Source: Peribacillus folii
Lineage (GTDB): Bacteria; Bacillota; Bacilli; Bacillales; DSM-1321
Assembly: GCF_030271255.1 (NCBI RefSeq)
Contig: NZ_JASJOM010000004.1
Span: 343,563-407,562 of the forward strand
DNA: 64,000 nt
Reading direction: 5' to 3'
A model generated the notes under the pieces. It ran no database searches. It was not told the origin of the DNA and saw only the letters and a program-made list of their open reading frames with translations. Positions 34,470-43,843 of the stretch are shown in pieces. The stretch's first letter is position 1. Every line of letters starts with the position of its first letter. A program made the translations under genes and the position numbers.

Positions 34470-35780
34470 TCACTTTTTTAACATATAAATTTTACGGGGT
34501 CTTCCCCGCGGCGATTGGAGCTCTTCTCCTTTGTACTCGACTAAGCCGCTTTCATTTAAGCTGCTCATGATTCTTTGCGCATTTCGTACGGTCATGGATA
34601 GATGGGAAGCTAAGTCCGAGGAAGTGAAGCCATCCCAGTTCATCCGGTCAATCAATGCTTCTATCTTTTTATATGTTTTCACACTGATGTTGGCCTGATT
34701 TAATTTATTCAGCAGCTCTTTATCATCGGAACGGAACGTATATGTCAATTGCTCCTCTTGACCTGCGGATTCGATGATTATACCGTCTTCCTGGATGACG
34801 ACAACGCCTGAACTTTCTTGCTTTTTAGAATGACGGATCGCCTTCCTTGCATTGATTTCTGCTGAGGCCGCCGTCTCGCCAAAACCGATTCCAACTGCTA
34901 CAGAGACATTCAATTCAAGCGACAAATGCTGCACTGTACTATGCAAGCTGTTGATTTCCCGTTCGATAGCCTTGCGTGAACTAAATATTTGATAACGGCC
35001 GTTTCCATTTTCAATGAGTGAGCCATCCAATTTTTCACAAAACGACAGTAAGGTTTGTTTGATTTTCAGCTCTAAATGCTGCAGATGGTAACGAATATTA
35101 ACCTCATCCACAAACTGATCAAATTGATCGATTTCAATAATCTCTACACCTATCTGACTATCCTTGAAATATGTACTTTTTGCTCTTTCAATCAATATCT
35201 TGACCGCTTGTCGAATTTCCATCTTGGTCATATTTATTTTATAGACCGGTACCTCTTCCTTCTTCAGTGCCTCATAGACGGATTGCAGGACGGTCAGGAC
35301 GCCCTGCACTTCCCCTTTCTTCCACAAATCGAGGTGAAATGCAACGATGTCCTGGAAATTATACTTTTCATCAAAGGTTCTCACATGGATGTGTTCGGTC
35401 GAGATCCCCAGCTCCTGCAGGGACTCTTGTAGAAAAAAGTCTTCAAAACGAATCATATCGATCGATATCTTATCGAAAGAATGTTTTTGATCGCTTGACA
35501 TTTGCAAAAAACATCGATATAAACTGGAGCCGACTGGAGGACAATATGTAAAATTAGCCTCTGAATCCAACATTTCCTTTGCGATCCTATAAGGAACAGG
35601 TCCAGAGAAAAACCAGCCATTTACTGCACTTTGATGTTTTTTTATTATATCCGGGACCTCCTGTGCATCCTCATAGGGAAAATCGATGAAATTTATTTCA
35701 TGCTCAAACTCTTCAGTCACCTCCCGGACTTTCTTTAAAGACGAAGGCGGACCGACAACACCAATTTTATACAACTTCAT
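34470..35780 (-). CDS. Regulator with degenerate cyclase-like and winged-helix domains
   Basis: The 436-residue protein has an N-terminal alpha/beta domain (YKIGVVGPPSSLKKVREV, AVNGWFFSGPVPY), a middle domain that looks like a degenerate GGDEF/nucleotidyl-cyclase fold (NGRYQIFSSRKAIEREINSL, NVSVAVGIGFGETAASAEINARKAIRHSK), and a C-terminal winged helix (FTSSDLASHLSMTVRNAQRIMSSLNESGLVEYKG, RGRPRKIYML). It is divergent from abgTAB, so control of that operon is likely. The ATG has a very close GAGGGGGA; the TTG two codons later is an alternative start. Confidence 0.7.
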   Translation of the reverse strand: MKLYKIGVVGPPSSLKKVREVTEEFEHEINFIDFPYEDAQEVPDIIKKHQSAVNGWFFSGPVPYRIAKEMLDSEANFTYCPPVGSSLYRCFLQMSSDQKHSFDKISIDMIRFEDFFLQESLQELGISTEHIHVRTFDEKYNFQDIVAFHLDLWKKGEVQGVLTVLQSVYEALKKEEVPVYKINMTKMEIRQAVKILIERAKSTYFKDSQIGVEIIEIDQFDQFVDEVNIRYHLQHLELKIKQTLLSFCEKLDGSLIENGNGRYQIFSSRKAIEREINSLHSTVQHLSLELNVSVAVGIGFGETAASAEINARKAIRHSKKQESSGVVVIQEDGIIIESAGQEEQLTYTFRSDDKELLNKLNQANISVKTYKKIEALIDRMNWDGFTSSDLASHLSMTVRNAQRIMSSLNESGLVEYKGEELQSPRGRPRKIYMLKK

Positions 35781-36018
35781 TCCCCCTCAATCTGCTTTTT
35801 GATTTATTATATCAAAATAACCAATTACCCCCAACAGGAGAATATTTATGAATAGTAATTCCCTCACGTTTGTAAAGATGGAGCCGAAAAAAATTTATCA
35901 TTTTTCTTATGTCGGTTTTTCTTCTTTAAATTAGTGATAGATGTACATTTTTCACCTCTTTTGACTGATTTGGGAACTTCACTTAAACAGAAAAAAGTAT
36001 TTATTTCTGAAAATTTTA

Positions 36019-36047
36019 TTGAAATAGAATATTCTTGATTATATAAT
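36019..36047 (+). promoter_or_regulatory. Sigma-A promoter of the abg operon
   Basis: TTGAAA at 36019 and TATAAT at 36042 are separated by 17 bp, near consensus. The expected start is about 36054, inside the first operator half-site. Confidence 0.65.
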
Positions 36048-36049
36048 AC

Positions 36050-36153
36050 ATTTAACGAAAATAGCGCTAAACATTCGTTAAATAGAAATACATGAAATGC
36101 GAATTGATGAGTGACGATTTTAAGCAATGAGAGCTTATCATCGGTTTAACGAA
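36050..36153 (+). promoter_or_regulatory. Candidate operators of the abg operon
   Basis: ATTTAACGAA at 36050 and its inverse TTCGTTAAAT at 36074 form a 10-bp dyad overlapping the predicted transcription start; a third copy TTTAACGAA is at 36145. They are the best candidates for binding by the divergent regulator. Confidence 0.5.
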
Positions 36154-36223
36154 AAAATTCATAAAAGCAATGCTGCAAAAAAGCACAAACTAAAAACGAA
36201 AGAAGGTTTAGGAGGAGAATGTA

Positions 36224-37768
36224 ATGGAACAAAAAGTATTAAAAGATACGAATCATCCACAAAAACAAAAAACGGGTGGTTTTTTCAATCAAGTAGAGCG
36301 AATAGGAAATAAAATTCCCCACCCGTTCATTTTATTCATTTATATGATTGCGATTTTATTTGTCGTGACTGCCCTGTTATCCATTTTCCATGTTTCTGCA
36401 ACAGACCCGATCAGCGGAGAAAAGGTAGAAGTTCAAAACCTATTAAGCAGGGAAGGCATTCAATGGATCTTGCCGAACATGATTAAGAACTTTTCCGGAT
36501 TTTTACCGTTAGGGTCGATTTTAGCACTTATGCTTGGAGTCGGGCTGGCAGAAAAAGTCGGTTTATTGGAAGTATTGATCCGGAAAATGTCATTGAGGGT
36601 TTCTGGAAAATATGCCAGTTATTTAGTGGTCTTCGTTGCCTTTTTTAGTCATGTTTCTTCTGATGCTGCACTTGTGATCATGCCGCCTCTTGGAGCTTTA
36701 ATTTTCCTTGCAGTCGGACGCCACCCTGTTGCTGGGTTGCTTGCAGCGATTGCCGGGGTCGGCTCAGGCTTCACGGCCAATCTACTGATCGTCACGACAG
36801 ATGTCCTGCTTTCTGGAATCAGCTCGGAAGTGGCTAAAGGCATGAATGCAAATTTGACTGTTAACGTTACCGATAACTGGTTCTTTATGGGGACTTCCGT
36901 TCTCCTGCTTACCGTTGTCATTGCCTTGATTACTGACAAATTTGTCGAGCCGCGCTTAGGAAAATATGAAGGCGGCGGTCAACATAAAAAACTGGAGCAA
37001 TTAACGAAACAACAAAACAAAGCACTTTTTGCTACAGGCATTTCAGCATTGGTTTTCATAGCTGTCATGGCCGTTCTTGTCTTACCAGAAGGGGCACTGT
37101 TACGAAATCCTGAAACTGGAGCGATTCTTCCCTCGCCGTTCATGTCTGGAATTGTCGCAATCATCTTACTCTTCTTTTTCACAGTTTCCATTACCTATGG
37201 AATTAAAGTGGGCGCGATAAAAAAACAAAACGACATTCCTGAGCTATTGGTCGATCCTATCAAAGGAATGGCCGGATTCATCATCATGGTTTTTCCGCTT
37301 TCCCAGTTTGTCGCTTGTTTTAACTGGAGCAATATGGGAAAATTTTTGGCTTTATCGATTACGGACCTTTTAGAACAACTGAACATAGAAGGTGCGCCTG
37401 TCCTCATCGGGCTAATGTTCCTGTCTGGGCTCCTGTCCATGTTCATCGCCAGCGGCTCGGCGATTTGGTCAATTTTGGCGCCGGTATTCGTACCGATGTT
37501 CATGGTATTGGGCTATCATCCTGCATTCGCCCAAATGCTATTCAGAGTGGCGGATTCATCGGTACTCCCATTGGCACCTGTATCGCCATTTGTCCCACTA
37601 TTCTTAAGTTTCTTACAAGAGTATAAAAAAGATGCCAAGCTTGGCACTTATTATTCTCTCATCTTACCTTATCCGATTATCATCTTTATCATTTGGACCT
37701 TATTGGTAGTCGTTTGGTATTTCCTCGGCCTGCCCATCGGTCCTGGAGTATACCCTAAGCTACCCTAA
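36224..37768 (+). CDS. abgT: AbgT-family p-aminobenzoyl-glutamate transporter
   Basis: The 514-residue protein has about 12 membrane segments and AbgT landmarks: FFNQVERIGNKIPHPFILF at the N-terminus, the re-entrant loop SHVSSDAALVIMPPLGALIF, GVGSGFTANLLIVTTDVLLSGIS, and FIASGSAIWSILAPVFVPMF. AbgT proteins take up p-aminobenzoyl-glutamate, a folate breakdown product, though some export sulfonamides. GGAGGAGAATGTA precedes the ATG. It is the first gene of abgTAB, which supports import and cleavage. Confidence 0.9.
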   Translation: MEQKVLKDTNHPQKQKTGGFFNQVERIGNKIPHPFILFIYMIAILFVVTALLSIFHVSATDPISGEKVEVQNLLSREGIQWILPNMIKNFSGFLPLGSILALMLGVGLAEKVGLLEVLIRKMSLRVSGKYASYLVVFVAFFSHVSSDAALVIMPPLGALIFLAVGRHPVAGLLAAIAGVGSGFTANLLIVTTDVLLSGISSEVAKGMNANLTVNVTDNWFFMGTSVLLLTVVIALITDKFVEPRLGKYEGGGQHKKLEQLTKQQNKALFATGISALVFIAVMAVLVLPEGALLRNPETGAILPSPFMSGIVAIILLFFFTVSITYGIKVGAIKKQNDIPELLVDPIKGMAGFIIMVFPLSQFVACFNWSNMGKFLALSITDLLEQLNIEGAPVLIGLMFLSGLLSMFIASGSAIWSILAPVFVPMFMVLGYHPAFAQMLFRVADSSVLPLAPVSPFVPLFLSFLQEYKKDAKLGTYYSLILPYPIIIFIIWTLLVVVWYFLGLPIGPGVYPKLP

Positions 37769-37866
37769 TTAGAAAACATTACATTTGCTTTGAATGGCTC
37801 CCCTCCTTCCAGAGGGGCTGTGCCGTTCATCGGACTTCGCCAAAAATAAATGAGGAGTGAAAATAA

Positions 37867-39126
37867 TTGGATATCATCGAGTTAAGACGTGACCTGCATC
37901 AGCATCCTGAGGTTGGCTTTACAGAATTCCGTACTGCTTCAAAGGTGGTAGAGATACTGACTGCCCTGAGGTATGACGTGATATTTGGAAAATATGCTTT
38001 GGATGGTGATTCCCGCCGTGGCGTGCCATCAAATGAAGTATTACAAGAAGCATACAATCGGGCCTTGCAAGATGGTGCAAATCAAGAGATCCTCCAAGAA
38101 ATGGAGGGTGGCTACACTGCCGTAATCGGTCTAATAAAAGGAAAAAAGACTGGCCCCACTGTCGCTTTCCGGTTTGATATGGATGCATTGCCCGTTACCG
38201 AAAGTAAGGATCCCGACCACTTCCCGCAAGCCAACGGTTTCCGATCCAAATACGAAGGAAATATGCATGCGTGTGCACACGATGGCCATACCGTCATCGG
38301 CTTAGGTCTTGCTGAAAAACTAGCGGACCGAAACTTTGCTGGGACAGTTAAACTTATTTTCCAGCCAGCTGAAGAAGGAGTGCGCGGAGCCTATTCAGTT
38401 GTACAAAAAGGGATGTTGGACGATGTCGATCATTTATTTTGCCTTCACCTTGGCACGGATGTCCCGCTAGGGGAATTTCATGGCGGGTCTTCCGGCTTCT
38501 TGGCCAGCACGAAAATGGCCGCCCATTTTCATGGAGTTTCATCCCATGCGGGCGCTTCACCTGAAAAAGGGAAAAATGCCTTATTGGGGGCAGCCACCGC
38601 ATTATTGAACATTCATGCCATCCCTAGGTTCAGTTCCGGCTCCACACGCATAAATGTAGGTGTGCTAACTGGCGGGACTGCGGCAAACATCATCCCGGCA
38701 CATGCAAAGATGATCATCGAGACTCGATCCGTAACCGAAGAAACAAATGAAGAAATCGAAAAACGCGTTCGAAACATCGTCGCTCATAGCGCAGGCATGC
38801 ATGAGCTTGATCATGAGATTGAAATCATCGGGCAAGCCATAACGATTCGATGTGACCAAGAACTTGTCGAACTAGCCATGGAGGAAGCCCGACATGTAGA
38901 CGGTTTTTCCACAATAAAAGCATGCAGGGAATCTGGTTCGGCCGGCAGCGAGGACGCAAGCTTCATGATCCGAAGAGTGCAGGATAATGGCGGTAAAGGC
39001 ACCTATATGATTGTCGGTACCGATATACCGGCTCCCCATCACCATCCTAAATTTGATATCCAGGAAGAGGTTTTACCACGGAGCGTGGAACTTTTGGATC
39101 TTATAGCAAGACGGCTTTTAAAATAA
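37867..39126 (+). CDS. abgA: p-Aminobenzoyl-glutamate hydrolase subunit A-like (M20 peptidase)
   Basis: The 419-residue protein opens with LRRDLHQHPEVGFTEFRTASKV, contains DSRRGVP typical of AbgA, and has the M20 metal motifs FRFDMDALPV, HACAHDGHT and PAEEG, then AGSEDA and APHHHPKFD. The lid domain includes SSHAGASPEKGKNALL. It should cleave p-aminobenzoyl-glutamate to p-aminobenzoate and glutamate as a heterodimer with AbgB. The start is TTG after GAGGAGTG. A GC-rich hairpin (CCCCTC/GAGGGG) lies in the gap after abgT. Confidence 0.88.
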   Translation: MDIIELRRDLHQHPEVGFTEFRTASKVVEILTALRYDVIFGKYALDGDSRRGVPSNEVLQEAYNRALQDGANQEILQEMEGGYTAVIGLIKGKKTGPTVAFRFDMDALPVTESKDPDHFPQANGFRSKYEGNMHACAHDGHTVIGLGLAEKLADRNFAGTVKLIFQPAEEGVRGAYSVVQKGMLDDVDHLFCLHLGTDVPLGEFHGGSSGFLASTKMAAHFHGVSSHAGASPEKGKNALLGAATALLNIHAIPRFSSGSTRINVGVLTGGTAANIIPAHAKMIIETRSVTEETNEEIEKRVRNIVAHSAGMHELDHEIEIIGQAITIRCDQELVELAMEEARHVDGFSTIKACRESGSAGSEDASFMIRRVQDNGGKGTYMIVGTDIPAPHHHPKFDIQEEVLPRSVELLDLIARRLLK

Positions 39127-39152
39127 TTAGCTCAGAAAGGAATGGTTGCATT

Positions 39153-40559
39153 ATGGAACATGTAAAGAGGATATCCGAAATCATTGAACAGAAAAAGGAA
39201 ACATTCATCGAGATCAGTGACAGTATATGGAATTTTGCAGAAACGCGCTTTGAAGAATATCAATCTGCTGAATTACTATGCACCACGTTAGAAAACGAAG
39301 GGTTTACCGTTGAAAGAGAAGTTGGGAACATAGAAACAGCCTTCATTGGCAGCTTCGGTACTGGTAAACCTGTTGTGGCAATCATGGGTGAATTCGATGC
39401 GCTGTCAGGCATGAGCCAGAAAAAGGCGACAGCTAGGCAAGAGCCTATCGCACAAGGTGAAAATGGCCATGGATGTGGCCACAATTTACTTGGTACCGGA
39501 TCTTTAGCTGCTGCTGTGGCGGTAAAACAGTATATGGAAGAGAATTCCCTATCAGGTACGGTTCGTTATTATGGCTGTCCTGGAGAAGAAGGCGGATCGG
39601 GAAAAACCTTCATGGTCAGGGAAGGTTTATTCGATGATGCCGATTTTGCCTTTTGCTGGCATCCTTTGGATGTTAACGGCATTATGGCCATGGACTCGCT
39701 TTCTAATTTCCAAGTGTATTTCAAGTTTAAAGGCAAAAGCTCCCACGCAGCAGCTTCCCCCCATTTGGGACGAAGCGCATTAGATGCCGTAGAGCTTATG
39801 AATGTTGGCGTGAACTATTTAAGAGAGCATATCATCCAAGAAGCCAGAGTTCATTATGCGATAACGAATTCAGGCGGGGCTTCACCGAATGTTGTCCAGC
39901 AAGATGCAGAAGTTCTTTATTTAGTTCGAGCTCCGGAGGTTTCGCAAGTTCAGGATATCTACTTAAGAGTTTGTAATATTGCCAGAGGAGCTGCCCTCAT
40001 GACAGGGACTGAAGTAGAAATCGTATTTGATAAAGCCTGCTCGAATGTCATTCAAAACAATGTGCTGGAATCCGTCATGTATAAGAATTTCGAAGAATTA
40101 GGAATACCGCAGCATGATGACAATGAAAAAAATCTTGCCAGCGAAGTTCGTGCCACTTTAAGCGAGCAGGAAAGGAACAGTACCGTCATTCCAGATAAAA
40201 ATGGTCAGAATGAAGCGATGGCCAATTGGTTGGAGCCTATCGAAAGCCTCCAATCGCCATTAACAGGTTCCTCCGATGTAGGGGATGTCAGCTGGATCGT
40301 GCCTACCGCACAATGCACAACGGCATGTTTTGTTCTGGGATCCCCATTGCATAGCTGGCAGTGGGTCACACTTGGTTCAACCTCCATCGCCCATAAAGGC
40401 ATGCTTCATGCCGGCAAGGTCATCGCAGCAACTGCTGTGGAAGTACTCCAAAATCCAGCATTGATCGACCAAGCAAAATCCGAGCTAGACGAACGCCTGC
40501 AAGGAAAAGTCTATGTCTCCCCCATTCCACAAGATGTTAGTCCATCCGTTAAAAAATGA
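39153..40559 (+). CDS. abgB: p-Aminobenzoyl-glutamate hydrolase subunit B-like (M20 peptidase)
   Basis: The 468-residue protein shows AbgB features: SIWNFAETRFEEYQSAELL, GEFDALSGMSQ, ENGHGCGHNLLGTGS, CPGEEGGSGK, and GSSDVGDVSW near the C-terminus, all M20 metal-site regions. It lies 26 bases after abgA. Together the two genes and abgT form a complete salvage or catabolic route for p-aminobenzoyl-glutamate. GAAAGGAATG precedes the ATG. A terminator follows. Confidence 0.88.
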   Translation: MEHVKRISEIIEQKKETFIEISDSIWNFAETRFEEYQSAELLCTTLENEGFTVEREVGNIETAFIGSFGTGKPVVAIMGEFDALSGMSQKKATARQEPIAQGENGHGCGHNLLGTGSLAAAVAVKQYMEENSLSGTVRYYGCPGEEGGSGKTFMVREGLFDDADFAFCWHPLDVNGIMAMDSLSNFQVYFKFKGKSSHAAASPHLGRSALDAVELMNVGVNYLREHIIQEARVHYAITNSGGASPNVVQQDAEVLYLVRAPEVSQVQDIYLRVCNIARGAALMTGTEVEIVFDKACSNVIQNNVLESVMYKNFEELGIPQHDDNEKNLASEVRATLSEQERNSTVIPDKNGQNEAMANWLEPIESLQSPLTGSSDVGDVSWIVPTAQCTTACFVLGSPLHSWQWVTLGSTSIAHKGMLHAGKVIAATAVEVLQNPALIDQAKSELDERLQGKVYVSPIPQDVSPSVKK

Positions 40560-40616
40560 TGAACGGAATGAACGGAATGATGTAAACCCATTTCGCAGAA
40601 ACCGCATAGTATGTCA

Positions 40617-40652
40617 AAAGACGATTCCTGAAAGTCAGGAGTCGTCTTTTTT
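40617..40652 (+). terminator. Terminator of the abg operon
   Basis: AAAGACGA and TCGTCTTT with inner TCCTGA/TCAGGA are followed by T-run. Confidence 0.8.
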
Positions 40653-40809
40653 CATGATCATCTATAGAATGTTACTTCTTCAGCCATTTTCCTCTGCACC
40701 TTCTCCTATGCTGAAAATCAGGAATTTTCTCGGTCTTTACACTTTCATCTCCCCACCTCTCACCAAATCTGGTATAATTGACCTGTAAAAAAATAAAGGA
40801 AGTGTAGAA

Positions 40810-41121
40810 ATGACTAATTTACAAAAAATAAAAGACGTTCTAATTCAGCTCAAAGCGGAAGCTCAAACAATTCATCCTGATGCTTCATGGGGAAACACGA
40901 TTAAAAAACACGATTTGGTTTTAATAGGCGAGAATTCGAACAAAATCGACAGCATAGAATTTTGTCATAGTTTAATAGACATTCATGATATTGACATTAC
41001 TTATCCAGATTTACTAAATATCATTCCCCTTGTATGCGATTCCCTCGATATGAAAAATGAACCCGCATTTTTTGGTGAAGATCCAAGCAAATTGGCTGGC
41101 TACTATATTGAGCTGTTTTAA
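40810..41121 (+). CDS. Small acidic protein, paralogue A of a pair
   Basis: The 103-residue acidic, soluble protein has the outline LQKIKDVLIQLKAEAQTI, SWGNTIKKHDLVLIGENSNKI, LLNIIPLVCDSLDMKNEP and a C-terminal YYIELF. It is paralogous to the 103-residue protein at 47158-47469, with matching length, SW...K.D..I.GE..NKI, and terminal IDLF/IELF. I know no function for the family. GGTATAAT as an extended -10 and AAAGGAAG as ribosome binding site precede it; it is monocistronic. Confidence 0.65.
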   Translation: MTNLQKIKDVLIQLKAEAQTIHPDASWGNTIKKHDLVLIGENSNKIDSIEFCHSLIDIHDIDITYPDLLNIIPLVCDSLDMKNEPAFFGEDPSKLAGYYIELF

Positions 41122-41283
41122 ACCTCCGCTCAATTGGGCCGACTGAGACGGCACTTGTTTTAAATAATGTTAGGGCCATATGCTTCTCACTCGATTCTCT
41201 CCAGCCACTTCAATTGCCCTTCTTTCGTATGTTTCAGCTTGGACCAAAACAAAGGCTTATGAAGCGAAAAAGCCCATAAGCCT

Positions 41284-42354
41284 CTATTTTTGCACAGGAA
41301 GTTCAACGATAAAATTTATCCAATTCTCATTATATTCCGCGTGAATCTCTCCTTCATGGAGTTGGACGATCCTTTTTGAAATAGCAAGTCCAAGACCTGT
41401 CCCTCTATCCCCCGGCCTTTCCTCATCATCAATGAATAAGCGATCGAACAACTTATTTGCATCATCTGCAGGTCGGACGGCAATCTTGTTCGATACCTTC
41501 AATGCCGCTTTTGTTCCATCAGATTTCAAAGTAATGTGGAATGGAGATGGCTTCATGCTGTATTTAATGGCATTCATAATGAGATTTTCATAAACACGAA
41601 CCATTTTTTCAACATCTATCAAGACAGGGATCTCTTCTTCGGTTATTGATTCCTTAATAATCAAACGTTCACTTTCTAACATTGGTATGTACTCCCCAAA
41701 CATTTGCCTTATTAAACGAGCCAAATCAACCGTCCTAAGGTTCAGCCGAACATCAGGACTTGATAAACGGGTATATTCGAAAAGTTCATTGATCAGATTT
41801 TTGAGCCTTTGTGATTTTCCATATATGGTATCTACATATTCCTGTAATTGCTCACCATTACCATATTGACCTTTTCTTAATAAATCCAGATATCCGATGA
41901 TGGAGGTTAATGGTGTACGCAAATCATGAGACACATTTGTTATAAGATCATTCTTCGAACTTTCTAAACGCCTTTCATTTTCAAATTTGCTTTTCAATTC
42001 TTCCGACATGGAATTGATGTTCATGACCAGCTGAGCTATTTCATCCCTGCCTTGTACCTCAATCGTTAACCCAAGCTTTCCATTGGCGATTTGTTCGATA
42101 TTTTCCGTAATATGCTTTAAATAGATCAATTTTTTTCGTACCAGGATTAATGAACACACGAGGAACGTTAGGATCCCCAAAGAGATCAGCATCAAATTAT
42201 ATTTTTTCAGATTGATCTCGGTTGGCTCCTTCAGGTACATCGGTAAGGTAAAATAACTAATGAGCATCATCATCCCAATTGCAAACAGGAAGCTAATCGC
42301 TATTACGACATAGAGCTTTATGATCAACTTATCATTAAATTTGATAGCATTCAT
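41284..42354 (-). CDS. Membrane sensor histidine kinase, VanS-like
   Basis: The 356-residue protein has two membrane helices (about 11-32 and 50-68) separated by only about 17 outside residues, a HAMP domain (about 70-125), HisKA with SHDLRTPLTSIIGYLDLL (phosphorylated His about 143), and HATPase motifs NLIMNAIKYS and GDRGTGLGLAIS. The tiny sensor loop suggests detection inside the membrane, as in antibiotic- or envelope-stress kinases. Its ATG overlaps the response-regulator stop as ATGA. Confidence 0.88.
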   Translation of the reverse strand: MNAIKFNDKLIIKLYVVIAISFLFAIGMMMLISYFTLPMYLKEPTEINLKKYNLMLISLGILTFLVCSLILVRKKLIYLKHITENIEQIANGKLGLTIEVQGRDEIAQLVMNINSMSEELKSKFENERRLESSKNDLITNVSHDLRTPLTSIIGYLDLLRKGQYGNGEQLQEYVDTIYGKSQRLKNLINELFEYTRLSSPDVRLNLRTVDLARLIRQMFGEYIPMLESERLIIKESITEEEIPVLIDVEKMVRVYENLIMNAIKYSMKPSPFHITLKSDGTKAALKVSNKIAVRPADDANKLFDRLFIDDEERPGDRGTGLGLAISKRIVQLHEGEIHAEYNENWINFIVELPVQK

Positions 42355-43043
42355 ATTTTATAGCCCACCCCCCAAACCGTTTTAATATAAATGGGATGTT
42401 TGGGATCTTCTTCAATCTTGTCCCTGATTTTGGTGATATGGACCATTACCGTATTGTCAGATTTAAAAAAGCCCTCCTTCCAGACTGCTTCATATATCTT
42501 ACTGACACTTAATACAATCCCCTTGTTGCGAGCTAACAATTCCAGTATATCGAATTCCTTTGGAGTTAACCTTACCTCCTTTTTCCCGATCATGATTTGC
42601 CTGGTATCGGAATTAATGGCTAAATCACCGATTTCAATGAGATGTTTACCATGATGACCTTGGATATCATGGTTGTATTTTTTATATCTTCTTAACTGTG
42701 ACTTCACTCTAGCCATTAACTCCAAGGCGTTAAAGGGTTTTGTCAAATAATCATCTGCCCCCATTGCAAGCCCTTGGATTTTATCCATATCTTCTGATTT
42801 TGCAGAAAGCATGATTATTGGCATACTCCGCTCTTGCCTGATTTTCAAACATACTTCCATCCCATCCATTTTCGGCATCATTATATCTAAAATAACGAGG
42901 TCAAAATTGATGGTCTCCAATAATTCCAAGGCTTCAAACGCATCCTCTGCCCGCTTGGTGCGGAACCCTTCATTTTCCAAATACACAGAAATGAGATTTC
43001 GGATTTCTTTATCATCATCAACAATTAGAATTGTGGACTCCAT
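42351..43043 (-). CDS. OmpR-family response regulator, VanR-like
   Basis: The 230-residue protein has a receiver domain (ILIVDDDKEIRNL with acidic pocket, LVILDIMMPKMDG with the phospho-Asp, and YLTKPF) and a winged-helix effector (VRLTPKEFDILELLARNKG, VMVHITKIRDKIEEDP, IKTVWGVGYKI). The ATG at 43043 has GGAGGG upstream and lies within the 3' end of the methyltransferase gene, so all three genes are coupled. Confidence 0.88.
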   Translation of the reverse strand: MESTILIVDDDKEIRNLISVYLENEGFRTKRAEDAFEALELLETINFDLVILDIMMPKMDGMEVCLKIRQERSMPIIMLSAKSEDMDKIQGLAMGADDYLTKPFNALELMARVKSQLRRYKKYNHDIQGHHGKHLIEIGDLAINSDTRQIMIGKKEVRLTPKEFDILELLARNKGIVLSVSKIYEAVWKEGFFKSDNTVMVHITKIRDKIEEDPKHPIYIKTVWGVGYKI

Positions 43044-43593
43044 TATGTCCCTCCATATGCCGGTTTGGAATCGTACAGCTAAAAACATACGCTGGCGGCA
43101 AATTACGATACTCCCTTTTTATATCTATTTCATTAAAGAACCTTTTTATGAAAGCCTTCTTACATTTAGTGTATTGGAAGGTAATGAATTGTCCATCATT
43201 TTTTAAGACCTTGATGGTATTCACTAGGATTCCACTTGAAATCTTTTGCGGCAAACTTGCAAATGGCAACCCTGAAACTACATAATCCACATAAGGGATT
43301 CCGAATTCCTTTATATGCTGTTCAATATTCAAAGCAGATCCATGAACGATGAATACATTTTCTTCTTGTTTGAACTTTTCTTGTAATAATAGAGCAAACG
43401 CCTTATTATTTTCCACCAATAAAACAACGGTCTTGCGTTTTCTTTTTTTCAACAACTTTTCTGTGAATGCACCTGTTCCCGCTCCATATTCAACGATGTA
43501 TTTCGCTTTGTTGAAATCAATACCTTCAATCATTTTGTCTCCAAGGAATCCAGAACTGGGCAGGACTGCACCTATCGTTTTTGGATTCATCAT
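43018..43593 (-). CDS. SAM-dependent methyltransferase (phospholipid N-methyltransferase-like)
   Basis: The 191-residue protein begins MMNPKTIGAVLPSSGFLGDKM and has the SAM motif IVEYGAGTGAFTEKLL, then VDYVVSGLPFASLP and a C-terminal PPAYVFSC. It matches COG3963-type methyltransferases related to KsgA and phosphatidylethanolamine methylases. The ATG at 43593 lacks a ribosome binding site, and codons just upstream (TFLFQF) look like family sequence, so the real start may be a non-standard codon upstream. It is the first gene of an operon with the VanRS-like pair. Confidence 0.75.
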   Translation of the reverse strand: MMNPKTIGAVLPSSGFLGDKMIEGIDFNKAKYIVEYGAGTGAFTEKLLKKRKRKTVVLLVENNKAFALLLQEKFKQEENVFIVHGSALNIEQHIKEFGIPYVDYVVSGLPFASLPQKISSGILVNTIKVLKNDGQFITFQYTKCKKAFIKRFFNEIDIKREYRNLPPAYVFSCTIPNRHMEGHNGVHNSNC

Positions 43594-43696
43594 AAATTGA
43601 AATAAAAAAGTGGACTGTTTGATATCCCTTCACCCCAGTGGTTTGACTTTATCCATTACTTTACTAGCCAAACCTGAAGAAAAGGGGGTATAATTC

Positions 43697-43712
43697 CTTA
43701 AGAATTCTTAAG
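43697..43712. promoter_or_regulatory. 16-bp palindrome upstream of the methyltransferase-VanRS operon
   Basis: CTTAAGAATTCTTAAG is a perfect palindrome about 105 bases before the first gene. The TTAAGAA half-sites could bind the OmpR-type regulator; this is a guess from position. Confidence 0.4.
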
Positions 43713-43809
43713 TTTTGCATAAGATCTTAAAAACAGTTTGTCCTAAGACGAGAAGTCCATTCCAGCCTATATCTGGACAGGGAGAAGCGAGATTTAAGCG
43801 TCTAAGATC

Positions 43810-43841
43810 AAAAAAAAGACACAAACCTTTGGGTTCATGTC
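43810..43841 (-). terminator. Terminator of the R2-like oxidase gene
   Basis: On the minus strand GACATGAACC pairs with GGTTTGTGTC (two wobble pairs) and is followed by eight T. It overlaps the last bases before the stop of the gene. Confidence 0.65.
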
Positions 43842-43843
43842 GT

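Noticed and set aside
35864..36127. Minus-strand ORF of 87 residues in the abg promoter region
   Set aside because: It covers a promoter and operator region, is of low complexity, and has no translation signal.
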